A model generated the notes under the pieces. It was not told where the DNA came from and ran no database searches. It saw only the letters and a list, made by a program, of their open reading frames with translations. A stretch of DNA of 5,505 nt from Deltaproteobacteria bacterium (GTDB taxonomy: Bacteria > Myxococcota_A > Polyangia > Palsa-1104 > JAEUJZ01), in the NCBI GenBank assembly GCA_017990795.1, contig JAGNNG010000162.1, positions 1-5,505 of the forward strand. Direction: 5' to 3'. Shown here in pieces: positions 1 through 5,505 of this stretch; positions within the stretch are counted from its first letter, which is position 1; every line of letters begins with the position of its first letter. The position numbers were made by a program, and so were the translations under genes.

Positions 1-83
1 CAAGTAGGCAGCGACGCTGCGCTCTAAAATAGACCGCAGAGCTTGCAGGCTGCGTTTACAGCTTCAACCTCTCTTGGATGCTG

Positions 84-90
84 TAAGGAG
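84..90 (+). promoter_or_regulatory. Ribosome binding site of the VWA gene
   Basis: TAAGGAG lies 8 nt before the ATG at 99. It is a near-perfect anti-16S match at normal spacing and fixes this start over downstream in-frame methionines. Confidence 0.8.
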
Positions 91-98
91 CGCCGCAC

Positions 99-1316
99 AT
101 GGATCGCAAACGTCCGCTGGTGACCTACTTGGTCTTGGGTAGTGCCCTCTCTCTGTCGGTTTGGGCGGCGGTGTTTATGCCGCGTCGCACCGTGGTTTCG
201 ACGACGCCTCCGCCGGTGGTGCAGGTGGTGCCAAAAAAGCCGCTGCTGACCGAGCCGGTGGTGCAAAAGCCGTCGCAGAACCGTCCCGTGGTCGATGTCG
301 TATTTGTCCTGGATACGACGGGCTCCATGAGCTCGCTTTTGGACGGTGCCAAGAAGAAAGTCTGGGAGCTAGCGCGCTTTATCGCGCAGGGGCAGCCTGC
401 GCCGGACCTGCGCATTGGCCTGGTGGCCTACCGCGATGAAGGCGACGAGTATGTGACCAAGTTCTTCGACCTCACCGACGACTTGGACGGGGTTTATCAG
501 AACTTGTCGGCATTTACGGCTGGTGGTGGCGGCGACACTCCCGAGCACGTTGCCAAAGGTCTAAATGAAGCCGTGCAGCGCGCCAGCTGGTCGACGTCGA
601 AAAACGCCCTCAAGCTGATCTACTTGGTCGGGGATGCGCCGCCGCACACCGACTATCAGGATGGCCTGAACTTCCGCGCCATCGCCATGCAGGCCAAAGA
701 GCGCAACATCCGCATCAACACCGTGCGCTGCGGTCGCGATGAGGACACCAAGGTCGCGTGGACCGAGATCGCCAATCGCACGGGCGGCGAGTTTTCAACC
801 ATCGATCAGTCGGGCGGCATGAACGACGTGCACACGCCATTCGATGAGGAGCTAGCGCATCTGAATCGCGCGCTGACCGAGACTGCAGTGATCTACGGCG
901 ACGCGGATCGGCGCGGGGCAGTGCGGGCCAAGACGATGAAGAACCTGGAGGCTCCGGCAGAGGCGCAGGCAGCTCGTGCGGGGCTGTTTGGCTTGTTTGG
1001 CAGAACCAAGGGCAAGTCGTCGGCGGTCAGCGAAGGCGATCTGCTGGACGATGTGGAGAACAAGAAAGTGGACGTCGGGAGCTTGGCGCCCGCCGCGCTG
1101 CCAGAGCCCATGCAGGCCATGAACACTGACGAGCGCAACCGCTACATCAGCACCAAGAAAGAGCAGCGACAGGAAGTCCTGAACAAGATCAACGCGATTA
1201 GCGCCAAGCGCGATGCGTTCTTGAAGGAAAAAGCCCCAGCTGCCAGCGGCGGTTTTGACGGAAAAGTACGCGAGTCTATTAAGAAGCAAGCCGCCGACGT
1301 GGGGCTTATGTACTAG
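99..1316 (+). CDS. Membrane-anchored VWA-domain protein
   Basis: 405-residue protein. A basic N-terminus (MDRKR) precedes one hydrophobic segment at about residues 7-27. There is no lipobox cysteine, so I read it as an uncleaved anchor or signal peptide placing the rest in the periplasm. A Pro/Val-rich linker (about 32-63) leads into a von Willebrand factor A domain (about 64-240). Its metal-ion-dependent adhesion site is intact: D72-x-T74-x-S76 in LDTTGSM, T147 in GGGGDTPE, and D179 in LVGDAPPH. The domain should therefore bind Mg2+ or Mn2+ and a protein ligand. The GGGD-x-PE and DAPPH features recall VWA domains of the VwkA-like type, but no kinase domain is visible. The C-terminal third (about 270-405) is charged and predicted helical, with no domain I can name. 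The ATG is supported by TAAGGAG at 84-90, 8 nt upstream. No partner gene is adjacent; the next gene converges. VWA assignment is secure, biological role unknown. Confidence 0.93.
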   Translation: MDRKRPLVTYLVLGSALSLSVWAAVFMPRRTVVSTTPPPVVQVVPKKPLLTEPVVQKPSQNRPVVDVVFVLDTTGSMSSLLDGAKKKVWELARFIAQGQPAPDLRIGLVAYRDEGDEYVTKFFDLTDDLDGVYQNLSAFTAGGGGDTPEHVAKGLNEAVQRASWSTSKNALKLIYLVGDAPPHTDYQDGLNFRAIAMQAKERNIRINTVRCGRDEDTKVAWTEIANRTGGEFSTIDQSGGMNDVHTPFDEELAHLNRALTETAVIYGDADRRGAVRAKTMKNLEAPAEAQAARAGLFGLFGRTKGKSSAVSEGDLLDDVENKKVDVGSLAPAALPEPMQAMNTDERNRYISTKKEQRQEVLNKINAISAKRDAFLKEKAPAASGGFDGKVRESIKKQAADVGLMY

Positions 1317-1325
1317 GGGCGCATG

Positions 1326-1356
1326 GCGCTTGGCGCTTGGGGCGGTGCGCCGGCGC
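1326..1356. terminator. Possible GC-rich hairpin between convergent genes
   Basis: GCGCT at 1326-1330 and GGCGC at 1332-1336 can pair with GCGCC at 1347-1351 and GGCGC at 1352-1356. This makes a stem of about 10 bp (one bulged T at 1331, one G-U pair) with a 10-nt loop. It fills most of the 40-bp gap between two convergent stop codons, where a shared terminator is expected. There is no T-run after it on either strand, so it is not a canonical intrinsic terminator. It could slow polymerase, protect 3' ends, or simply reflect high GC. Confidence 0.3.
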
Positions 1357-2181
1357 TTAGTGGAGGGTCTGCAGGAAGGCCGTTAGCTTTTGGAAGAACT
1401 GCTCGGGCTGCTCGATGTGGCTTAGGTGGCCAGTGCCCTCGAGCAGCTGGAGCTGTGCCCCGGCAATGCGCTGAGCGGTATCGGCGAGGATCTTGGGCGG
1501 AACCAGTAGGTCGTCGCTACCACCCAAGATCAGCGTCGGTGTTCTGAGCTCTGCGAGCTGGTCGCGCACATCGAAAGAGCGGCAAGCCAAAAAGTCACCC
1601 AGGATGACCTGGCGCTCTGCCGACATCAGCATGGCTTGCCAGCGCTGCCGCAGGTCGGACGAAGTAGCGGGCGAAAAGCAGACCTCAGCCAGCTCGGGCG
1701 GCATGCGATCGACCCACACTTGGCCCGTCTGAGAGCTGGCCTCCGATGGCAGCACCTGTTCCAGCATCGCGAGCGAAGCATCGGCGACCTTCAATCGTGC
1801 CGCACTATTGACCAGCACGAGCCCGGCTACTTTCTCTGGCCACGCCAGCGCGTACGCCAGTGCAACTGCGCCGCCCATGGAGTGACCCATAAGGACGATG
1901 CGCTGCAGCTTTAGCTCACTGCAGACCGCTTCGACGGCATCACGATAGCCTGCGATGCTGGGTTGTTCCGGCCAGCGCTCCGACTGTCCGTGGCCAGGAA
2001 GGTCCAGGGCAACCACGCGGCGGGCTGGAGGCAGTCGCTTAACCAGCTCCATCCAGCTGACGGAGGACATCCCCGCGCCGTGGATACAAAAAAGCGGTGC
2101 CGGGCCCTTACCAGGATCTGGCGAGGGCTCCGGCTCGTCGCGCACGCGCAGCAGCTTGTCTCTGATACGCAGTCGGCGCAT
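1357..2181 (-). CDS. Alpha/beta-fold hydrolase, last gene of etfBA operon
   Basis: 274-residue alpha/beta-hydrolase with the full catalytic layout. HGAG at residues 34-37 supplies the oxyanion loop. LDLPGHGQS follows strand 4 at 60-67. The nucleophile elbow GHSMGG carries Ser101, the acid is Asp224 in GSDDLLVP, and the base is His252 in GTGHLSHIEQP. Length and the helical cap region (about 130-205) are normal for the family. No signal peptide is seen, so it is probably cytoplasmic. The likely reaction is hydrolysis of an ester, thioester or C-C bond; the substrate cannot be told, and annotations such as haloalkane dehalogenase or lipase would be guesses. The ATG lies 9 nt after the etfA stop with only a weak Shine-Dalgarno (AAAGATC region), so translation is probably coupled to etfA. 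Operon position hints at a role in acyl or ester catabolism feeding ETF-linked dehydrogenases, which is inference. Confidence 0.93.
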   Translation of the reverse strand: MRRLRIRDKLLRVRDEPEPSPDPGKGPAPLFCIHGAGMSSVSWMELVKRLPPARRVVALDLPGHGQSERWPEQPSIAGYRDAVEAVCSELKLQRIVLMGHSMGGAVALAYALAWPEKVAGLVLVNSAARLKVADASLAMLEQVLPSEASSQTGQVWVDRMPPELAEVCFSPATSSDLRQRWQAMLMSAERQVILGDFLACRSFDVRDQLAELRTPTLILGGSDDLLVPPKILADTAQRIAGAQLQLLEGTGHLSHIEQPEQFFQKLTAFLQTLH

Positions 2182-2190
2182 GACGATCTT

Positions 2191-3162
2191 TTACGACGCT
2201 GCTTTCAGCTTCTTAAACTCAGCCAAGAGCTCGGGCAGCGCTTTTTCCCACTGCATCACCAGGCCAAAGTCGGCGACCTGGAAGATTGGGGCCTCGGCGT
2301 CCTTGTTGATCGCGACGATGACCTTGCTGCCCTTCATGCCTGCCAAGTGCTGAATTGCGCCCGACAGAGCGACCGCAATGTACAGGTCTGGCGCCACAAC
2401 CTTGCCGGTCTGGCCGACTTGAAGGTCGTTTGGAACCATTCCCGCGTCGCAAGCGGCACGGCTGGCACCCATGGCGGCGCCGACGACGTCGCAGAGCTGC
2501 TCGATGAAGGCGAAGTTTTTGCCTTCCTTCATACCGCGTCCGCCAGAGATAACGACCCGCGCTTCCGTGAGGTCGGGGCGATCGCGCTTCACTGCCTGTA
2601 GCTCGACGAACTCGGCCCCTTGCGCGTCGATGGTACCTGGTGCCACAGCGGTGATCGGTGAAGAACCGCCGGCGGCCGCAGCTCGTGCGAACTCAGTCTG
2701 GCGCGCAGTCACGACCACGATGTCAGACAGCACTTCCAGGGTCTGGATGGCGTTACCTGCGTTGCTGGCGCGACGGAACTGCTTGGGTCCGCTGATGGCG
2801 CTGATGTCCGGTGCTAGGCCAGCATCCAAGATGCCCGCCACGCGTGGCAGCACGTCTTTGCCAACAGCCGTTGCCGTGCCACCAACCAGCGTCGCTGCTT
2901 GCTCCTTGGCCACACGAGCGATGATCGGTGCATACGTCTCGGCCAGGTAGTTTTTCAGGGCTGGCGCTTCGACGGTTAGGACCGCGTCGGCACCAAATGT
3001 GGCCGCCTCTTTGGCCGCATCGGCAACTGAGTCACCGATCAGCAGAAAAACCAGCTTGCCGCCGTGCTGCTTCTTGGCAGCGAGACCAAAACTAATGGCT
3101 GACAGTGCTGCGGGACGAAGCCGCCGGTCAGCCTGCTCTAGGAAAACCAGAATGTTACCCAT
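2191..3162 (-). CDS. etfA: Electron transfer flavoprotein, alpha subunit
   Basis: 323-residue EtfA (FixB family), usual length. The N-terminal Rossmann-like domain I starts MGNILVFLEQ. The C-terminal FAD domain has the family signatures: ISGGRGMK (205-212), GASRAACDAG (232-241), VPNDLQVGQTGK (243-254), the SGAIQHLAGM stretch (267-276), INKD (285-288) and DFGLV (298-302). It should hold the redox-active FAD, accept electrons from soluble dehydrogenases such as acyl-CoA dehydrogenases, and deliver them to ETF:quinone oxidoreductase. No membrane segment is seen. The region LPRVAGILDAGLAPDIS (105-121) is closer to the ordinary respiratory type than to the TGLTAD signature I associate with bifurcating ETFs, so a non-bifurcating role is favoured. 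The ATG sits 9 nt after the etfB stop, and its GAGGT ribosome binding site overlaps that stop codon, a sign of coupled, stoichiometric synthesis. Confidence 0.97.
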   Translation of the reverse strand: MGNILVFLEQADRRLRPAALSAISFGLAAKKQHGGKLVFLLIGDSVADAAKEAATFGADAVLTVEAPALKNYLAETYAPIIARVAKEQAATLVGGTATAVGKDVLPRVAGILDAGLAPDISAISGPKQFRRASNAGNAIQTLEVLSDIVVVTARQTEFARAAAAGGSSPITAVAPGTIDAQGAEFVELQAVKRDRPDLTEARVVISGGRGMKEGKNFAFIEQLCDVVGAAMGASRAACDAGMVPNDLQVGQTGKVVAPDLYIAVALSGAIQHLAGMKGSKVIVAINKDAEAPIFQVADFGLVMQWEKALPELLAEFKKLKAAS

Positions 3163-3168
3163 GGGCTT

Positions 3169-3173
3169 ACCTC
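3169..3173 (-). promoter_or_regulatory. etfA ribosome binding site overlapping the etfB stop
   Basis: On the minus strand the etfB stop TGA runs straight into GAGGT, 6 nt before the etfA ATG. The Shine-Dalgarno shares bases with the stop codon, so terminating ribosomes are well placed to restart on etfA. Confidence 0.7.
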
Positions 3174-3993
3174 AAATGACCTTGGCTTCGGTGTGCAGTT
3201 TGGAGACAAGCTCGGCCACGGTGGCGACCTTCTTGCCGGCCTGACGAGCGGGCGGCATCTCCACTTTGGAGGTCTTGACCTTGATCGTCGGCGAGACGCC
3301 CAGCTGCGCAAGCGTCAGCTGCTCCAGCGGCTTGTCCTTGGCAGCGCGGATGCCCTTGAGCGACGCGTACCGAGGACCTTCGGGATAGGCAAAGTCGGCC
3401 TTGGTGCGACCGTTCTGAATCGCCTTGGGCGCGATGATGCGCAGATCCACAGTGACGACTGCGGGGAGGCGGACTTTCTTGATCTCGACGCCGGCATCTA
3501 CTTCACGGCCCACCAGGACCGCCTTGCCTCCGTCGACAACTTGGATGCTGCAAGCAAACGTCGCTTGCGGCCAGCCAAGCATGCCTGCCAGACGCTGACC
3601 GGCATCGTTGCCCTCATTGTCGGCGGCCAGCTTGCCCATCAGCACCAGGTCGGGCTGATCGCGCAGCACGATCTTGTGCAGGGCCTTGGCGACGATGGTT
3701 GCATCTAGCTCTTCATCTTTGGCTTCGATGCGGATGGCCTTGTCAGCGCCCATGGCCAGCGCCGATCGCAGCTGCGTGCTGACATCCGTAGGGCCCAGCG
3801 AGAGCACCGTGACGGCGCCTTGGCGAACCGCAGGATTGGCAGCATCCTCCGTCAAGCGGAGGGCAGCTTCGACGGCATACTCATCAAACTGGTTTAGCTG
3901 CCAGTTTGCTGCCGACAGGTCGAGTGCGTTGTCTTTCAGTTTCAACTTCTGCGTAGGGTCGGGAATGCGCTTGGCGGTGACCAATATCTTCAC
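3172..3993 (-). CDS. etfB: Electron transfer flavoprotein, beta subunit
   Basis: 273-residue EtfB (FixA family), slightly longer than the usual 250-255. It begins MKILVTAKRIPDP and has LNQFDEYAVEAALRL (33-47), SALAMGADKA (77-86), the AMP-loop region GKLAADNEGNDAGQ (120-133), WPQATFA (141-147), VGREVDAGVE (161-170), LPAVVTVDLR (176-185) and the family-typical C-terminal tail TEAKVI. EtfB binds AMP structurally and carries the loop that docks partner dehydrogenases. Two oddities are visible. First, the usual NQTGQ of the AMP loop reads NDAGQ here (129-133). Second, about 18 extra residues (within 186-206) lie between DLR and PRYASL, directly before the recognition loop whose leucine corresponds to Leu212. 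The start codon is GTG, supported by AAGGAG 7 nt upstream and by the conserved N-terminus. It is first in an etfB-etfA-hydrolase operon. Confidence 0.97.
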   Translation of the reverse strand: MKILVTAKRIPDPTQKLKLKDNALDLSAANWQLNQFDEYAVEAALRLTEDAANPAVRQGAVTVLSLGPTDVSTQLRSALAMGADKAIRIEAKDEELDATIVAKALHKIVLRDQPDLVLMGKLAADNEGNDAGQRLAGMLGWPQATFACSIQVVDGGKAVLVGREVDAGVEIKKVRLPAVVTVDLRIIAPKAIQNGRTKADFAYPEGPRYASLKGIRAAKDKPLEQLTLAQLGVSPTIKVKTSKVEMPPARQAGKKVATVAELVSKLHTEAKVI

Positions 3994-4000
3994 GGCGCCG

Positions 4001-4006
4001 CTCCTT
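4001..4006 (-). promoter_or_regulatory. Strong ribosome binding site of etfB
   Basis: On the minus strand AAGGAG stands 7 nt before the GTG at 3993-3991. It decides the start despite the non-ATG codon. Confidence 0.8.
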
Positions 4007-4030
4007 CCGTGGGGGGTTTAAAAGCTGCTG

Positions 4031-4071
4031 TACTGGATAGCACTAGATAGTTCTGGATACCACTAGATAGT
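4031..4071. repeat. Four phased 10-bp repeats with two ACTAGATAGT dyads
   Basis: Positions 4031-4070 are four consecutive 10-mers fitting nnCTRGATAS, with CTRGATA identical in all four. At a larger scale they form two 20-bp copies. The 19-bp stretch at 4033-4051 matches 4053-4071 with a single change (G4040 versus C4060). Each copy ends in the 10-bp dyad ACTAGATAGT (arms ACTA/TAGT), at 4042-4051 and 4062-4071. The spacing of two helical turns puts both dyads on one DNA face. The array lies in the etfB leader, 27 bp upstream of its ribosome binding site, and adjoins a candidate promoter. A regulator operator is the favoured reading. The regulator is not in the window. Confidence 0.6.
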
Positions 4072-4094
4072 GGGCTCTGTCACGAGCTTGTCAA
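4067..4094 (-). promoter_or_regulatory. Candidate sigma70-type promoter for the etfBA operon
   Basis: A perfect TTGACA lies at 4094-4089 on the minus strand. Sixteen nt on is CACTAT (4072-4067), which keeps the key A and T of a -10 box. An alternative is TATCTA at 4069-4064 with a long 19-nt spacer. Neither -10 is good, so only the -35 match is strong. The TTGACA sits within a dyad, AGCTT-4 nt-AAGCT (4085-4098), and the -10 overlaps the first ACTAGATAGT dyad, a layout that would suit repression. Confidence 0.35.
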
Positions 4095-4148
4095 AGCTGC
4101 AGCCCAGCGACAGTGCAATAGATGCCAGCAATGGCTGGGAAAAGTCGC

Positions 4149-4535
4149 TTATTCGTCTTCTGCGACCGGGGACTTTGGATCGGTACCTAAGAACTCACCC
4201 CGGCTGGCCAGGAGCAGGACGATGCTGGTGACCCCCAGGACTCCAGCGGGAAGCTGCGCAGTCTCGGGCACATGCCAAGCCGTAGCACCGGCGACGACCG
4301 CTGAGACCGAGACAATGATCGCTGGCCACAGCGCCCACATGCGTCTTTGAAACAACCCCAGGGCGATGGTGAGGCACAGCACCAGCAAGCCGCCGTACGT
4401 CAGCAGATCGGTACCGATGCCTTTGACGGTCTTGTGCAAGTACGGCGCGCGTAGAACTGCAAAGGACAGGGTTGCGGCGTAAATAAGAAAGCTACAGCCA
4501 CTGATATCTGGTGCGACGGTGCGACGAGCAGACAT
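4149..4535 (-). CDS. Small four-helix membrane protein, function unknown
   Basis: 128-residue protein starting MSARRTVAPD. Four hydrophobic segments are visible at about residues 13-30, 44-62, 67-87 and 95-111, joined by short loops. The basic N-terminus and the acidic tail (ending VAEDE) favour both ends in the cytoplasm. I recognise no family, and there are no catalytic or metal-binding motifs; the interhelix loop carries RAPYLHK and the second turn has QRR. An upstream in-frame TTG at 4562-4560 would add nine residues (137 aa). I prefer the ATG at 4535-4533 because neither start has a good Shine-Dalgarno and ATG is commoner. It follows the PEP-utilising gene on the same strand by about 100 bp and precedes the etfB promoter region by about 50 bp. 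A functional link with either is unproven. Membrane nature is clear; the rest is open. Confidence 0.75.
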   Translation of the reverse strand: MSARRTVAPDISGCSFLIYAATLSFAVLRAPYLHKTVKGIGTDLLTYGGLLVLCLTIALGLFQRRMWALWPAIIVSVSAVVAGATAWHVPETAQLPAGVLGVTSIVLLLASRGEFLGTDPKSPVAEDE

Positions 4536-4636
4536 GGACAAGAGCCTATCGCGGATTGCCAAGTATGTCGACGATCCCGGACGCTCTGGTTTGGGTCATG
4601 CGTGGCAACTTTTGGGCCGTCTGTCCTGCGAGGTAC

Positions 4637-5505
4637 CTAGTCTATCGCTGGGTCGTGTCGCGTCGGATCAAGGATGAAGACGCGACCGCGTGCGCCATCG
4701 ACCAAAAGCTCGTCTCCATCTTGGATTGTCTTTGTGGCTTCGCGCGTGGCCAAGACGGCTGGGATGCCGCGCTCGCGGGCTAGGATGGCCCCGTGTGAAA
4801 AAGCGCCGCCGCTGTCGGTTACCAAAGCAGCAGCTTGCCAGAGGCTGGGCGCCCAAGACGGCAGTAGCACTGGTAGCACCAAGATGGTTGCCTCGTGGCT
4901 GGGGTCGTTGGGATTCGCTGGCTGCGGCGGATGATCCAGCGTGGGAATCACTTGTGCTCGCCCGCGTACAGCCACGCTTATCGTTGCGGGCAATCCATAT
5001 CCCGAGAGGATGCGGGCCGCAGGCTGGGACCAGTGCGGCTTACCTGCGACAAACTGAGTCGGTGGCACGAGGGCGCGTGCCGCTCTCCGCTGCTGCGCAC
5101 CCACTTTGGCGAGCGCGAGCAGGTCCAGATTTTGTGACGGGCCGCTCGGTAGGGTGAGCTGCAGTGGTCCTGCGTGATCACGCAGCAGCAAAAGCAGCAG
5201 GTCGGTGGGCAAGTCGAAGATCTGGCTGGGCTGAAGAAGTCTTCCTTGCTGGCACAGCTTGGCTCCATGGCTTAGCAGTGCCCACCGCAGCAGTCGCTGA
5301 GCCCGGAAAAACAGCGCGTCGTCATCCTCTGCGACGCGAAGGGCGGCTCGGACCTGTGGCACCAGCACCTGGAGGCTATCACCCACCGACGCGGGCAGTC
5401 GGGTTAGTAGGTGCTGCAGCTGCTGCAGGTAGGGCTGCTCTGCCTGTGCATGTAGGAGCTGCGGGGGCTGTCCGCTTTGACTGAGCCTGAGCGCGACTTG
5501 GCGTA
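4637..5505 (-). CDS. PEP-utilising / PEP-synthase-like protein, C-terminal part (5' end outside window)
   Basis: The minus-strand frame is open from the right edge to a TAG at 4639-4637, giving 288 visible residues. An internal GTG at 5386-5384 could be read as a start, but the frame continues upstream without a stop and looks coding, so I treat the gene as truncated by the window. Visible residues 1 to about 115 are Leu/Gln/Arg-rich and helical, with a six-leucine run, resembling the linker between ATP-grasp and His domains of PEP synthase-like proteins. Residues about 205-280 are the swivelling PEP-utiliser domain: ALVTDSGG, then SHGAILARERGIPAVL with the phosphoryl-accepting histidine encoded at 4795-4793, then DGDELLVDGARGRV. 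About ten residues follow, so there is no C-terminal PEP-binding TIM barrel. That order matches rifampin-phosphotransferase-like (Rph) proteins rather than true PEP synthase. Substrate unknown; the ATP-grasp part must lie upstream if present. Confidence 0.85.
   Translation of the reverse strand, partial: RQVALRLSQSGQPPQLLHAQAEQPYLQQLQHLLTRLPASVGDSLQVLVPQVRAALRVAEDDDALFFRAQRLLRWALLSHGAKLCQQGRLLQPSQIFDLPTDLLLLLLRDHAGPLQLTLPSGPSQNLDLLALAKVGAQQRRAARALVPPTQFVAGKPHWSQPAARILSGYGLPATISVAVRGRAQVIPTLDHPPQPANPNDPSHEATILVLPVLLPSWAPSLWQAAALVTDSGGAFSHGAILARERGIPAVLATREATKTIQDGDELLVDGARGRVFILDPTRHDPAID

Noticed and set aside
8..30. Dyad GCAGCG-A-CGCTGC followed by TAAAAT, as promoter or operator for the VWA gene
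   Set aside because: TAAAAT resembles a -10 box but no -35 lies at proper spacing, and the dyad is short and GC-rich. It could equally belong to an upstream gene outside the window.
852..1289. A 145-codon minus-strand open frame under the VWA gene
   Set aside because: Antisense shadow with no domain, promoter or ribosome binding site; the VWA frame is secure.
1963..2601. A 212-codon open frame on the + strand
   Set aside because: It lies antisense to the hydrolase and etfA, has no recognisable domain or ribosome binding site, and is explained by GC-rich codon bias of the real genes.
4103..4139. Hairpins with CCAGC or CCCAGC arms pairing to GCTGG(G) as a terminator of the small membrane gene
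   Set aside because: Stems are only 5-6 bp, no T-tract follows on either strand, and two competing arms exist.
4560..4562. TTG as start of the small membrane protein
   Set aside because: It would add nine residues but has no convincing Shine-Dalgarno; the ATG at 4535-4533 is preferred, though not proven.
5384..5386. GTG as the true start of the PEP-utilising protein
   Set aside because: The frame stays open to the window edge and the upstream residues match the helical composition of the downstream part, so the gene is better read as truncated by the window.
5414..5428. Direct CTGCAG repeats and CAG/CTG-rich stretch near the right edge
   Set aside because: They fall in the open frame of the PEP-utilising gene and encode an ordinary Leu/Gln-rich helix.

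Overview
The window is GC-rich bacterial DNA, roughly 60% G+C by eye, densely packed with five or six genes. The gene style suggests a Gram-negative heterotroph: a membrane-anchored VWA protein, an etfBA cluster of the beta-oxidation/electron-transfer type, and a PEP-synthase-like phosphotransfer protein. The combination resembles Myxococcota or another former deltaproteobacterial lineage. That placement is an inference from protein style, not a demonstrated affiliation.

Layout. Positions 99-1316 (+) encode an N-terminally anchored VWA-domain protein with a strong ribosome binding site. It converges on a minus-strand set across a 40-bp gap that contains a very GC-rich imperfect hairpin. The minus strand, in transcription order, carries four genes. 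First is the C-terminal part of a PEP-utilising (His swivelling domain) protein, open to the right edge (5505-4637). Next is a small four-helix membrane protein (4535-4149). After a 155-bp intergenic region come etfB (3993-3172) and etfA (3162-2191), then an alpha/beta-hydrolase (2181-1357). The last three genes are separated by exactly 9 nt each and are almost certainly one operon.

Working together. EtfB and EtfA form the heterodimeric flavoprotein that takes electrons from acyl-CoA and related dehydrogenases and passes them to the quinone pool through ETF:quinone oxidoreductase. The co-transcribed hydrolase may act on an ester or thioester in the same catabolic context, but its substrate cannot be read from the sequence. 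The etfBA operon has a recognisable leader. It holds a TTGACA box inside a small dyad, then four 10-bp units (two nearly identical 20-bp copies) containing two ACTAGATAGT dyads exactly 20 bp apart. A strong Shine-Dalgarno and a GTG start follow.

I do not see a clear, wholly new multi-gene system here. The items most worth a second look are the phased repeat upstream of etfB, an insertion of about 18 residues in EtfB immediately before the partner-recognition loop, the EtfB nucleotide-loop variant, and the PEP-utilising protein that ends just after its phospho-His domain.
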